Source: Lewinellaceae bacterium
GTDB taxonomy: Bacteria > Bacteroidota > Bacteroidia > Chitinophagales > Saprospiraceae
Assembly (NCBI GenBank): GCA_020636405.1
Contig: JACJXW010000006.1
Coordinates: 372,001-436,000, forward strand
Direction: 5' to 3'
DNA length: 64,000 nt
Part shown: piece after piece, positions 26,941 to 36,072 of the stretch
How the letters are laid out: each line of letters begins with the position of its first letter
Numbering within the stretch: the stretch's first letter is position 1
Translations under genes and position numbers: made by a program
Notes under the pieces: generated by a model
What the model was told of the DNA's origin: nothing
What the model saw: only the letters and a program-made list of their open reading frames with translations
Database searches by the model: none

Positions 26941-27385
26941 TGGTAAAGCTTTGATGTTCCCCCAATTTTTCTGGGGTAATAAATTGGAACCGAAAAAAAG
27001 TCCGATCAAAACAAAGGCTGATAAAATTTAATTTGGCAGCCCAGGCGGCTTTTTTGTCGAAAAAAAGGACACTTTAATCTACTTTCCGAACCTGTTGGAC
27101 GGCCTGCACTCCTTATAAATCCTATATTTTATTGAGTTCGTCGATGAAAATTAATCAGACGGCAAAAAAAACGAAAAAACGAAGGAAACTTTTAAACCTT
27201 GTATTGTTTCCTCTGTTTTTTGCCAGTACATTTGCACCGAACTGCAACAAACGGTACTTCCAGGAATCCCGGAATTGGCCGTCGTCGGTTGCTGGCCTGG
27301 CCAATAAGGGCTAACAGCTGGCCACCGTCAATCAATCCGTCAACAACCACTCTGCAGTTCAACAAGCCCAAACCAATACAGCAGG
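26941..27385. other. Intergenic region upstream of the TetR-efflux operon
   Basis: No gene is supported; a 60-codon frame at 27132 has no recognisable content. A weak hairpin AGCC-N5-GGCT followed by T residues lies at about 27038-27055. A perfect -7 box lies at 27227-27234 (see separate entry), which would give a leader of about 145 nt to the TetR gene. Confidence 0.5.
27203..27234 (+). promoter_or_regulatory. Candidate Bacteroidota promoter for the TetR-efflux operon
   Basis: ATTG at 27203-27206 and TACATTTG at 27227-27234 fit the Bacteroidota primary sigma pattern TTTG-N19-TAnnTTTG, with one mismatch in the -33 box and a 20-base spacer. Predicted start of transcription is near 27241. Confidence 0.5.
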
Positions 27386-28006
27386 ATGGAATTGAAACAG
27401 CACATTTTAAATAAATCGTTTGAGCTCTTCATGCGGTATGGCATAAAGAGTGTCACTATGGATGATATCGCCCGGGAGCTGGGTATGTCGAAGAAAACGC
27501 TTTACCAGTACGTCGACAACAAGACGGACCTGATCGAGCAGATCTTCCACCAGCACATCGAAGAAGAAAAAAAGGTCATTGAACGCATCCGAAGCAGCGC
27601 TGCCGACGCCATCGACGAGATCCTGAAGATCGCCAGATATGTGGTGGAACAACTCCGGGACCTCTCGCCGACAACGGTTTATGACCTGCAAAAATACTAT
27701 CAGAACACCTGGAAGCAGATGGATGCACTTCATCAGCGCCATGTGTATACGATCATAAAGGAGAACCTGGAACGGGGCATCCGGCAGGGGGTCTACCGTT
27801 CCAACCTCAGTCCGGATATTATAGCGAAACTGTATGTCGGCAAGACTTCACTGGTAGCGGATGAAGAGATGTTCCCGGTGCGGGAATACGATATAAAAGT
27901 CCTGTACTGGGAATACATCAATTACCATATCCACGGTGTCGCCTCCAGTGAAGGGCAGCACCTGCTGGAGAAGTACAAAGCCGCCGAAAAGCAACAAGTC
28001 AAGTAA
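27386..28006 (+). CDS. TetR/AcrR family transcriptional regulator
   Basis: A 206-residue TetR-type repressor. The N-terminal helix-turn-helix spans about residues 20-45 (KSVTMDDIARELGMSKKTLY). The C-terminal ligand domain has no recognised signature. It is the first gene of an efflux operon (TolC 25 bases downstream, then adaptor and RND permease), so it probably represses its own pump and responds to a pump substrate. A promoter-like site lies ~150 bases upstream. Confidence 0.93.
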   Translation: MELKQHILNKSFELFMRYGIKSVTMDDIARELGMSKKTLYQYVDNKTDLIEQIFHQHIEEEKKVIERIRSSAADAIDEILKIARYVVEQLRDLSPTTVYDLQKYYQNTWKQMDALHQRHVYTIIKENLERGIRQGVYRSNLSPDIIAKLYVGKTSLVADEEMFPVREYDIKVLYWEYINYHIHGVASSEGQHLLEKYKAAEKQQVK

Positions 28007-28031
28007 AATAAAAACAGAAAATCTAAAACCA

Positions 28032-29444
28032 ATGCGTACGATCTTAGGCCCGATTGTCTTACTCCTGTTAGCCTGGCCGGCCCTGGCCCAGCAACAAGCG
28101 CGGCAAATGTCGCTGGAAGATGCCATCCAATACGCGCTTACCGAAAGCATCAAGATCAAGAATGCTCAGATCTCTATTGCTGATGCCGACCAGCAAATCA
28201 TTGAGCGGCGGTCAGCAGGTATCCCTCAACTCAGTGGGAGCGTGCAGTATACGCACTACCTCAAGGTACCCCGGCAACCACTTCCGGAAGGGTTCGGCAT
28301 TTTCAACGTTTTTGGGCAGGCCCTGGCTGTTGACCTCTTTCCGCTGCTCTCAGAAAATACCCAGGCCGCGCTTACCGAGGCACTCCAAGGGTCCAATGGC
28401 GGTAATGAAGAAGGGATCGCCTTCTTTCTGAAGAACAATTTTACCGCCGGCCTCAACCTGGACGCCATGGTGTTCGACGCCTCCTGGTTCGTCGCCTTGC
28501 AGGCCTCCCGCGAATTCCGCAATTATACCCAGATTGAGTTCGCCACCCAAAAGCGGGAAGTGGAAAATGCCGTGACCGAAGCTTACCTGCCGGTCCTGCT
28601 CATCCAGGAGAATATTGAACTGCTGGACAAGAACATTTCCAACCTGGAGAAACTGTTCTTTGAGACCAAGGAACTTTATCGGGCGGGCTTTTCCGAACAA
28701 CTCGATATCGACCGCCTGGAGTTGTCTTTGTCCAACCTGCAGGTAGAGCGCGAAAATCTGGTCCGCCAGAAGCAGCTGGCCATGGAGAACCTGAAATTCC
28801 ATATGGGTTATCCGCTGGAGGAGCCCCTGGCCATCGCCGACGACCTGAACCAGATGCTGACCGATGCCGGCGCCGATGCCCTAACCGCAAATATCGACCT
28901 GAACCGCCGGCCCGAGTATAAACTTCTGGATCAGGCCGTTACTATGAATGAGCTCAATATCAAACTCAACCGGGCAGGTTACCTGCCTTCCATGCGGGCT
29001 TTCGGCACCTATCAGCAGCAGTATCAGGGCGATGACCTCAAGAACGGGTTCTGGGCTCCCTCGGCCTTCGTTGGCCTGAGCCTCAATGTGCCCATCTTTG
29101 ACGGCCTGGATAAAAAAGCCAGGGTACAGCGTGCCCGCCTGGACCTCGAAAGGGCCAGAAACCAGAAAGAAGACCTCAAACGGGCCATTACCCTGGAAGT
29201 TAAAAATGCCCGGACCAACTACCTCAACGCCGGCCAACGCCTGCAAAGCCAGAAGAAAAACCAGGAACTGGCGGAGCGCATATACGAAACCACTCAGGTA
29301 AAATACCGGGAGGGCGTGGGCTCCAGCCTGGAGGTCACCCAGGCCGAGCAGAGCCTCTATTCTTCACAGAGCAACTACATGCAGGCCCTTTATGACCTGC
29401 TGTTGGCCAAGGCCCGCCTCGATATTGCGCTGGGCAATAACTAA
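28032..29444 (+). CDS. TolC family outer-membrane efflux protein
   Basis: A 470-residue TolC-type outer-membrane channel with a signal peptide ending near WPALAQ. Two repeats are visible, each with a long helical hairpin; the MSLEDAIQYALTESIKIKNA opening and AKARLDIALGN ending are typical. It should form the trimeric exit duct of the RND pump encoded downstream. ATG 28032 begins the signal peptide; the frame is open into the TetR gene. Gap to the adaptor gene is 26 bases. Confidence 0.92.
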   Translation: MRTILGPIVLLLLAWPALAQQQARQMSLEDAIQYALTESIKIKNAQISIADADQQIIERRSAGIPQLSGSVQYTHYLKVPRQPLPEGFGIFNVFGQALAVDLFPLLSENTQAALTEALQGSNGGNEEGIAFFLKNNFTAGLNLDAMVFDASWFVALQASREFRNYTQIEFATQKREVENAVTEAYLPVLLIQENIELLDKNISNLEKLFFETKELYRAGFSEQLDIDRLELSLSNLQVERENLVRQKQLAMENLKFHMGYPLEEPLAIADDLNQMLTDAGADALTANIDLNRRPEYKLLDQAVTMNELNIKLNRAGYLPSMRAFGTYQQQYQGDDLKNGFWAPSAFVGLSLNVPIFDGLDKKARVQRARLDLERARNQKEDLKRAITLEVKNARTNYLNAGQRLQSQKKNQELAERIYETTQVKYREGVGSSLEVTQAEQSLYSSQSNYMQALYDLLLAKARLDIALGNN

Positions 29445-29470
29445 TTCACTAAACCGGAAAAAAAACAACC

Positions 29471-30649
29471 ATGAAATACCTCATTCCTCTATTTGTCCTT
29501 GTCGTTTTCCTGGGAGCCTGCAGCCAGGGCCCCGTCTCCGAACACCCGGAGAGCATCGAGGAAAAGCGCGCGCTGCTCAAAGAAAAGCAGACAGCACTGA
29601 AAGAGATCACTGCCCAGATCACTCAACTGGAGAAGGAGATCAATGAGCTGGACCCTTCAGCCAGCGTCAAAGCTCGTCGGCTGGTGACCACTGCTGTGGT
29701 ACAACGTACGGACTTCCAGCACTTTGTTGAGATCCAGGGGTCGGTACAGGCCGATGATTATGTGGACGTTACCAGTGAAACGGCCGGCCGCATCCTGCGC
29801 CTGGCCGCAAAGGAAGGCGACAACGTCCGCGCTGGCCAGCTCATTGCTGAACTGGACCTGGAACAGCTCAAAAAGCAGATGTCTGAAGTGGAGAAATCCC
29901 TGGAACTGGCCAAAACGGTTTACGAGCGGCAGAAACGCCTCTGGGACCAGAACATCGGTTCTGAGATCCAGTACCTGGAAGCCAAAAATGGAAAAGAGCG
30001 CCTGGAAAAGAGTATGGAAACGCTGCAGTATCAGCTCACCAAGTCTAAAGTGTATGCTCCAGCCTCCGGCGTAGTAGAACGGGTAGTGCTGCAAGCCGGC
30101 GAAATAGCCATGCCCGGGGCTCCTATTCTGCAGATCCTCAACCCCCAAAAGCTCAAGGTGGTCGCCGCAGTCCCTGAAACGTACCTGCGCGCGGTTAGCC
30201 GGGGGGAAAAGGTGAAAGTCAGATTGCCGGCACTTAACGTGGAACAAGAAGCCCGCGTGACGCTCATCGGTTCTTCCATCGACCCGTCGAACCGCACCTT
30301 CGAAGTGGAAGCCGATATTCAGAGCCAGAACGGCCTGATCAAACCCAACCTGTTGGCCGTAATGTTCATCAAAGACGACGAGCAAAAGGGCGTAGTGGCC
30401 ATCCCGCAGGAAATGGTTCAGCAGGAAGTCAGCGGAAAGGATTTTGTTTACATCAAGGGAGAGGCTGAAGATGGCCCTGTCGCCAGGAAGGTGTACGTCA
30501 GGACCGGAAAGAGCTTCAGGGGCAATGTGGTGATCGAAGACGGCCTGCAGGGCGGAGAAGAACTGATCCTGGACGGCGCACGCGGCCTTGCCGAGAATGA
30601 ACCCATCAAAGTGCAGGCCGAGAGCGAGCGTTTGGGGCAAAATGGTTGA
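29471..30649 (+). CDS. RND efflux periplasmic adaptor, lipoprotein
   Basis: A 392-residue membrane-fusion protein. The N terminus is a lipoprotein signal (VVFLGACSQ; Cys near residue 17). A helical coiled-coil segment at about 30-60 precedes the core: the first lipoyl half at VTSETAGRILRLAAKEGDNV, an alpha-helical hairpin, the second lipoyl half at KVYAPASGVVERVVLQAGE, then beta-barrel and membrane-proximal domains. It links the RND permease to TolC. Same operon as both. Confidence 0.93.
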   Translation: MKYLIPLFVLVVFLGACSQGPVSEHPESIEEKRALLKEKQTALKEITAQITQLEKEINELDPSASVKARRLVTTAVVQRTDFQHFVEIQGSVQADDYVDVTSETAGRILRLAAKEGDNVRAGQLIAELDLEQLKKQMSEVEKSLELAKTVYERQKRLWDQNIGSEIQYLEAKNGKERLEKSMETLQYQLTKSKVYAPASGVVERVVLQAGEIAMPGAPILQILNPQKLKVVAAVPETYLRAVSRGEKVKVRLPALNVEQEARVTLIGSSIDPSNRTFEVEADIQSQNGLIKPNLLAVMFIKDDEQKGVVAIPQEMVQQEVSGKDFVYIKGEAEDGPVARKVYVRTGKSFRGNVVIEDGLQGGEELILDGARGLAENEPIKVQAESERLGQNG

Positions 30650-30896
30650 TGGTATTCAATAGGTTAACCGGGTTGAGTTAGCAGGCCATAAGGGTTGCCC
30701 GGATGTCCAGGTAGTGTTCGAAATTCACTGTTCGCCGTTCACAAGTCCCTGAAAATCGAGGGGCGTTTTTTGAAGGCACAGAAGATCGAACTACCCGGCG
30801 TCAACTGAATGGGCTAAATCAGCTAACCAACCAATCAACAAAGCCAACCACCTGGCCAATCAACCAATCAACAAAATCAACTAATCAACCACAACC
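30650..30896. repeat. Spacer with AATCAAC word repeats, locus D
   Basis: A 247-base gap inside the efflux operon. The last ~85 bases (from about 30810) hold five AATCAAC words and several CCAACC words, ending at the permease start codon. The left end holds GGTTAACCGGGTTGAGTTAG, partly complementary to the right. No promoter consensus or gene is seen. Structure here could lower permease expression relative to the adaptor. Confidence 0.6.
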
Positions 30897-33800
30897 ATGG
30901 CTGAAGATAAGAAAAACAGAAAAGGGCTCAGGGAGTTTGGCCTGTCCTCTCTGGCTGTCGATAACGGGACCAGCGTATTTATCCTGACGCTGATGATCTT
31001 CATATTCGGTATTCAAGCCTACCAGAATATGCCCAAAGAACAATTCCCGGAAGTAGACTGGCCGACCGTTTACATCAATACTCCTTATTTCGGCAACTCT
31101 GCTGCCGATATCGAAAACCTGGTCACCCGGCCTATCGAAAAGGAGTTGCAATCTATCACCGGCATCAAGAACATCCGGTCCACTTCCATTCAGGATTTTT
31201 CGGTCATCACGGCGGAGTTCGATGCCGATATGGACCTCGACGATGCGGTGCGAAAGGTGAAAGATGCTGTTGATAAGGCTAAAAGTGAACTGCCTTCCGA
31301 CCTCGACCAGGACCCCCAAGTGCTGGACATCAACCTGTCGGAAATACCAATTGTGACCATCAACATTTCCGGTGATTACTCCAACGATGAACTGCGTCAT
31401 TTCGCAGAATACCTGGAGGACGAGATCGAGCAATTGGATGAGATCTCCAGCGTGGAGATCCGGGGTGCGCTCGAACGGGAGGTTAAAGTGGATGTAGACC
31501 TGCTCAAAATGGAAGCCCGGCAAGTGAGCTTCGGCGACATCGAGAATGCTATCGCTATGGAGAACATCACGATGTCCGGCGGCGAGCTGCTCAATAATGA
31601 GTTTCGCCGGGCCATCCGGGTAAAAGGGGAATTTGAGAGTGTAGAGGAGTTGGAAAACATGATCGTCAAGAGTGAGAACCAACTGCCGATCTACCTCAAA
31701 GATATTGCCACGGTGACGTATGGGTATAAGGACCCCACGAGCATCGCCCGCTCTGACCGGTTACCGGTCATTTCTCTGGATATCATCAAGCGGCAAGGTG
31801 AAAACCTGCTGGATGCTGCCGATAAGATCAAGGCCATTGTCGATGACGCCCGCCAGGAACTGCCGCAGGACCTGAAGATCAGCCTGTTCAACGACCAGTC
31901 GGTCAACACCCGAAACGAGGTGAACAACCTGGAGAACAGCATCATTTCCGGTGTGATCCTGGTTGTTCTGGTTTTGCTCTTTTTCCTGGGCCTGCGCAAT
32001 GCCTTGTTCGTTGGCCTGGCTATCCCGTTGTCCATGCTGATGGGCATTCTGTTCCTGTCTCTTACAGGGGTGACGATGAATATCGTGGTGTTGTTCTCCC
32101 TCATTCTGGCTCTGGGGCTTTTGGTGGACAACGCCATTGTACTGGTGGAAAACATTTACCGGTATATGCAGGAAGGGTATAATGGATGGGAGGCGGCCAA
32201 GTATGGCGCCGGCGAGATTGCCATGCCTATCATCGCGTCCACTGCCACCACGCTGGCTGCCTTTCTCCCTCTGGCCTTCTGGCCCGGTATTATGGGAGAG
32301 TTCATGAAATACATGCCTATCACCCTGATCATCGTGTTGACTTCGTCCCTGTTTGTGGCTCTGGTGATCAACACGGTCTTCACGTCCCGGTTCATGAAGG
32401 TCGACGAGCGGGCGAATGACCCCGCCGTACGCCGCCGCCGCCGGAATGCCGTGCTTGCCAGTTCCGGCGTGATGATCGTTCTGGCAGTGATCCTGCATTT
32501 CGCCGGAGGGCTGGCCGGGCGCAACTTTCTGGCTATCGGCGCTGGGATTATACTGTTGAATTGGTTCATCCTTCGGCCTTCGGCCTTTGTTTTCCAGAAC
32601 CGCTTTTTACCGGTCCTGGAGCGTTTTTACGACCGTTTTGTCCGGGGAGCGCTGGCTATCCCAGGGGTAATATTCGGCGGTACCTTTGTGCTGCTTTTTG
32701 CCGCCATAGCCCTTTTGGCCGTCAATGCACCCAAAGTGATCTTTTTCCCATCAGCAGACCCGATCTACATCAATGTTTTTGTCGAGCTTCCGTTGGGAAA
32801 GGATATTGAAGCGACCAATAGGATCACCCGCGATCTGGAGCAACGGGTGCAAAAGGTAGTCGAACCTTATTCCGGGATCGTTGAGGCCGTACTGACCCAG
32901 ATCGGCGAGAATACCTCAGACCCCAATACCCCGCCTGAGCCAGGCGCATCGCCCAATAAAGCACGCCTGACCGTCTCCTTTGTTCCTGCCAATGAGCGGG
33001 ACGGGGTATCTACGTTCAATATTATGGAACAGATCCGCGAGGCCGTCCGGGGTATTCCCGGCGTCAAGATCACAGTGGATAAGAATGCGGATGGGCCTTC
33101 GGCAGGGAAACCGATCAACCTGGAAATCCAGGGAGAGGATATTGACCAACTGGCGCTGCTTTCAGAAGACCTCATCAAGTTTTTCAACAGTAAGAATATC
33201 CCTGGGATAGAAGAGCTGCAGGCGGATGTCAAGATCGGCAAGCCGGAGCTGGTCGTCAACGTCGACCGGGAGGCTGCGCGCCGGTATGAGATATCCACCT
33301 TCGAGATCGCGAATGCCATCCGGACCTCTGTTTTCGGGAAAGAGGTATCCAAGTTTAAGGAAGGGGAGGACGAATACCCCATCTTTGTGCGCCTGGACGA
33401 ATCCTACCGCAACAATATCGATAACCTGCTGAACCAGAAAATCACCTTCCGGAGCCCGGCGACCGGTAAGATCTCTCAGGTCCCTATTTCGGCGGTAGCG
33501 GACATCAAATACACCTCCACCTACAGTTCTATCAAGCGCAAAGACCTGGATCGGGTGATCACGGTGTACTCTAATGTTCTGGAGGGGTATAATGCCAACG
33601 AGATCATCGATGAGATGAAGGGCTGGATGACGCAGTACCCCCTCCCTCAGGGCTACTCCTATGAATTTACCGGCGAACAGCAGCAACAGGCCGAAGATAT
33701 GGGCTTTCTCAACATGGCCTTCCTCATTGCCCTGTTCTCCATTTTTATCATCATCGTGGCCCAATTCAACTCGGTGTCCTCGCCCTTTATCATTATCCTG

Positions 33801-34349
33801 TCGGTCCTTTTCAGCACCATCGGGGTATTCCTGGGATATGCCTTCTCCGGGCGTGACATTTCGGTCATTTTCACCGGCGTCGGTATCATCTCTCTGGCCG
33901 GAGTGGTCGTTAACAACGCCATTGTTTTGATCGATTATACCAACCTGTTGATCAAGCGGCGAAAGGAAGAGATGGGTTATGGAGCCAATCAGGAATTGTC
34001 GTACGAAGAAATGAAAGAAGCCATTGTATTGGCCGGGGCTACGCGCCTGAGGCCGGTATTGCTGACGGCTATTACCACCGTACTGGGCCTGATCCCACTG
34101 GCCGTAGGGTTCAACTTCAACTTTTTCACCCTGATTACGGATCTCGACCCGCAGATCTTCATAGGTGGAGACAATACGGCGATCTGGGGCCCTATGGCCT
34201 GGACGGTGATCTACGGCCTTATTTTTGCAACATTCCTGACGCTGGTGGTGGTACCCGTGATGTACTGGCTGTCCTACCGTATGCGTTCCGGAATCCTGAA
34301 GCTTTTCAGAGGGTCGGAGACGGAAGATACATCGGTTTCTACAGTGTAG
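30897..34349 (+). CDS. RND efflux permease with two extra membrane segments
   Basis: A 1150-residue inner-membrane drug/proton antiporter of the RND (AcrB-like) class. The first membrane segment (about 22-40) is followed by a large periplasmic porter domain. The TM4 proton-relay motif is GLLVDNAIVLVEN, with a single Asp. The second half repeats this with VVVNNAIVLIDYTN in TM10. Between TM6 and TM7 (about residues 515-565) are two additional hydrophobic stretches, giving 14 predicted segments, against 12 usual, and explaining the extra ~100 residues. It is the last gene of the TetR-TolC-adaptor operon. A strong terminator follows. Confidence 0.93.
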   Translation: MAEDKKNRKGLREFGLSSLAVDNGTSVFILTLMIFIFGIQAYQNMPKEQFPEVDWPTVYINTPYFGNSAADIENLVTRPIEKELQSITGIKNIRSTSIQDFSVITAEFDADMDLDDAVRKVKDAVDKAKSELPSDLDQDPQVLDINLSEIPIVTINISGDYSNDELRHFAEYLEDEIEQLDEISSVEIRGALEREVKVDVDLLKMEARQVSFGDIENAIAMENITMSGGELLNNEFRRAIRVKGEFESVEELENMIVKSENQLPIYLKDIATVTYGYKDPTSIARSDRLPVISLDIIKRQGENLLDAADKIKAIVDDARQELPQDLKISLFNDQSVNTRNEVNNLENSIISGVILVVLVLLFFLGLRNALFVGLAIPLSMLMGILFLSLTGVTMNIVVLFSLILALGLLVDNAIVLVENIYRYMQEGYNGWEAAKYGAGEIAMPIIASTATTLAAFLPLAFWPGIMGEFMKYMPITLIIVLTSSLFVALVINTVFTSRFMKVDERANDPAVRRRRRNAVLASSGVMIVLAVILHFAGGLAGRNFLAIGAGIILLNWFILRPSAFVFQNRFLPVLERFYDRFVRGALAIPGVIFGGTFVLLFAAIALLAVNAPKVIFFPSADPIYINVFVELPLGKDIEATNRITRDLEQRVQKVVEPYSGIVEAVLTQIGENTSDPNTPPEPGASPNKARLTVSFVPANERDGVSTFNIMEQIREAVRGIPGVKITVDKNADGPSAGKPINLEIQGEDIDQLALLSEDLIKFFNSKNIPGIEELQADVKIGKPELVVNVDREAARRYEISTFEIANAIRTSVFGKEVSKFKEGEDEYPIFVRLDESYRNNIDNLLNQKITFRSPATGKISQVPISAVADIKYTSTYSSIKRKDLDRVITVYSNVLEGYNANEIIDEMKGWMTQYPLPQGYSYEFTGEQQQQAEDMGFLNMAFLIALFSIFIIIVAQFNSVSSPFIIILSVLFSTIGVFLGYAFSGRDISVIFTGVGIISLAGVVVNNAIVLIDYTNLLIKRRKEEMGYGANQELSYEEMKEAIVLAGATRLRPVLLTAITTVLGLIPLAVGFNFNFFTLITDLDPQIFIGGDNTAIWGPMAWTVIYGLIFATFLTLVVVPVMYWLSYRMRSGILKLFRGSETEDTSVSTV

Positions 34350-34408
34350 GTTGAACCCGTTTGGGGAAACCCGCCTTGCTGGGAGATCAGGACTTGCGTC
34401 AAGCATAA

Positions 34409-34453
34409 AGAAGTTAGGAAAAAACATAAGGTTTTTCCTAACTTCTTCTTTTT
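34409..34453 (+). terminator. Rho-independent terminator of the efflux operon
   Basis: A perfect 15-bp stem (34409-34423 with 34432-34446; AGAAGTTAGGAAAAA) with an 8-base loop, followed by TCTTTTTA. It lies 60 bases past the permease stop. Confidence 0.88.
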
Positions 34454-34476
34454 ATCATGTCACATTTTCCTTGATT

Positions 34477-34507
34477 TTTGCAGAAAAAGATTAGATGAAT
34501 TCATTTG
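34477..34507 (+). promoter_or_regulatory. Candidate Bacteroidota promoter for the RNA unit before pdxH
   Basis: TTTG at 34477-34480, a spacer of exactly 19 bases, then TTCATTTG at 34500-34507. This matches TTTG-N19-TAnnTTTG with one mismatch. Predicted transcription start is near 34513. Confidence 0.6.
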
Positions 34508-34512
34508 TTTTG

Positions 34513-34714
34513 TAGCTACAAGGCAAATTAGCTGACAAAAAATACCCTTTAGGATAAAGATATTCAGGTTGGAAAGGTGTTCGCCCGGTATGATTTTGGG
34601 CAATTTTGGTATTCCCGAAAGGAAGTACATCCTCCAATCTAAAAATTCTTAGTGTTGTTCATAGTGTTTGTTTATCGTTAGGACCCTGTTATGTTAACAT
34701 AACAGGGCTTTTTT
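34513..34714 (+). ncRNA. Candidate small RNA or pdxH leader, about 200 nt
   Basis: A non-coding unit bounded by its own promoter-like boxes and a perfect terminator palindrome. Internal complementarity is visible: AGGTTGGA near 34567 can pair with TCCAATCT near 34635, and GCCC with GGGC inside it, giving an arm of about 80 bases. The size is near that of 6S RNA, but I see no feature that proves identity. It could also be an attenuating leader of pdxH, 155 bases downstream. Confidence 0.5.
34684..34714 (+). terminator. Perfect palindromic terminator
   Basis: CCCTGTTATG-TTAA-CATAACAGGG, 24 bases fully palindromic (34684-34707), then C and six T residues. It terminates plus-strand transcription before pdxH. 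Confidence 0.88.
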
Positions 34715-34869
34715 ATTGACTTTCTGCGTGCGCTTAGCGGAAGAATAACCCTGGTAAGCCCCTCATTTGTCCTCATCTTTTCATTTTCTGCAAAAATGTA
34801 ACATTTTGAAATTTGAATGAACACTAAACTACCAGGTTGTCTTCTCTGTTTTGAGACAAAAACGAATAC

Positions 34870-35517
34870 ATGCTGGAGGATATCGAAAACCTGAGAAAGG
34901 AATACAGCGCCAGTACGCTTGACGTCGGAGATGTAAACGAGGACCCTTTACTGCAGTTCGGCAACTGGTTTGGAGAGGCGATGGCAGCACAACTGCCCGA
35001 ACCTAACGCCATGATACTTGCAACGTCTACCCCTGATGGAATGCCTTCCGCCCGAACGGTGCTGTTGAAGGCGGCTGATGAGCAAGGGTTTGTCTTTTAC
35101 ACCAATTACGAGAGCCGAAAGGGAAAGGTGCTGGAGCGCAATCCCCGGGCAGCCCTGGTCTTTTTATGGCTTGAACTGCAACGGCAGGTGAGAGTCGAGG
35201 GGCTGATAGAAAAGGTGAGCCGCGAGGAATCGGAAGCCTATTTTATTTCCCGCCCCAAAGGAAGCCAGATCGGCGCCTGGGTTTCCCCGCAAAGCCAGCC
35301 TATTGCCGGCCGGGATATTCTCGAAGCAAAAACGATAGAACTGGAGCGGCAATATGCCGGGGCTGAGTACCTGCCATTGCCCCCCAACTGGGGTGGTTTC
35401 CGGGTACGGCCAACGCTCCTGGAGTTCTGGCAGGGCCGCCCAAACCGGCTGCACGACCGCATTCAATATACATTGCTGGAAAAGGGTAAATGGAAAATAG
35501 AACGGCTGGCGCCTTGA
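34870..35517 (+). CDS. pdxH: Pyridoxamine 5'-phosphate oxidase
   Basis: A 215-residue FMN enzyme that oxidises pyridoxamine or pyridoxine 5'-phosphate to PLP, the last step of vitamin B6 salvage. FMN and substrate motifs are intact: PSARTVLLKAADEQGFVFYT, NYESRKGKVLERNPRAAL, ISRPKGSQIGAWVSPQS and the C-terminal signature around FWQGRPNRLHDR. Length matches the family. A candidate RNA element and terminator lie 155 bases upstream, raising the possibility of leader control. Confidence 0.96.
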   Translation: MLEDIENLRKEYSASTLDVGDVNEDPLLQFGNWFGEAMAAQLPEPNAMILATSTPDGMPSARTVLLKAADEQGFVFYTNYESRKGKVLERNPRAALVFLWLELQRQVRVEGLIEKVSREESEAYFISRPKGSQIGAWVSPQSQPIAGRDILEAKTIELERQYAGAEYLPLPPNWGGFRVRPTLLEFWQGRPNRLHDRIQYTLLEKGKWKIERLAP

Positions 35518-35658
35518 GGACAGGTGATTTACGCCGAGGGTTGACTTGCCCCGATTGGGCCCCTACAGGAAAGGCATGCCGGTGGCTGGGGGTGGAAGGT
35601 GTCAGTTTTTTGTTGCATTCGGGATATGCCGGTTCGCAACAAAAAACTGACAAAAATA

Positions 35659-36072
35659 TTAACAATAGCGGTCGAAAGCCATTTTCAGGTTGGCGGCAAT
35701 GATCTCGGCCGACCGTCCTTCAATGTGGTGGCGCTCCAGGAAGTGCACCAATTTACCGTCCTTGAATAAGGCGATGGACGGCGAAGAAGGAGGGTAGGGG
35801 AGCATGTATTCGCGCGCCCGGTTGGTGGCTTCGTGGTCGACGCCGGCAAATACAGTTACCAGGCGTGCCGGCTTTTTGTCGTGTTGAATGGCCAGCTTGG
35901 CGCCCGGGCGGGCGTTGGCGGCCGCACAACCACAAACCGAGTTCACCACTACCATTACCGTGCCCTCGCTATTGTCCAGGACATCGTCTACTTGTTCTGC
36001 CGAACTTAAGCTTTCAAAACCATAGTTGGTCAGGTCCTGAGCCATCGGCTTTGTCAATTCAACTGGGTACAT
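35659..36072 (-). CDS. Bacilliredoxin, BrxA/BrxB (YphP/YqiW) family
   Basis: A 137-residue thioredoxin-fold protein of the DUF1094/BrxAB family, which removes bacillithiol from protein disulfides. The active site CGC is in VNSVCGCAAANARPG, as in BrxA/BrxB. Length matches. A CAAATTTA at 36095-36102 is a minus-strand -7 box (TAAATTTG) 22 bases before the start codon. Together with the ypdA-like gene in this window it suggests a bacillithiol-type redox relay. Confidence 0.92.
   Translation of the reverse strand: MYPVELTKPMAQDLTNYGFESLSSAEQVDDVLDNSEGTVMVVVNSVCGCAAANARPGAKLAIQHDKKPARLVTVFAGVDHEATNRAREYMLPYPPSSPSIALFKDGKLVHFLERHHIEGRSAEIIAANLKMAFDRYC

Larger units (their letters stand above)
34350..34869. 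other. 520-base non-coding region holding a terminator and a candidate RNA unit
   Basis: No coding frame is credible. In order: the terminator of the efflux operon (34409-34453), a promoter-like pair of boxes (34477-34507), an AT-rich ~200-base stretch, a perfect palindromic terminator (34684-34714), then about 155 bases to pdxH. See the separate entries. Confidence 0.7.

Noticed and set aside
27132..27314. 60-codon frame upstream of TetR
   Set aside because: Lys-rich start in an AT-rich leader, no conserved content, and it contains the promoter-like -7 box.
33162..34427. 421-codon minus-strand frame opposite the RND permease
   Set aside because: It is a shadow of a fully conserved permease; the composition is rich in His, Gln and Arg, with no recognisable motif.
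34560..34650. Signal recognition particle RNA
   Set aside because: CCGAAAGGAAG resembles the SRP apical loop at first sight, but the GGAA tetraloop and the asymmetric loop partners are not in place.
34513..34714. Firm call of 6S RNA
   Set aside because: Size and promoter fit, but I cannot show the closing stem and central bubble. A covariance search is needed, so it stays a candidate RNA.
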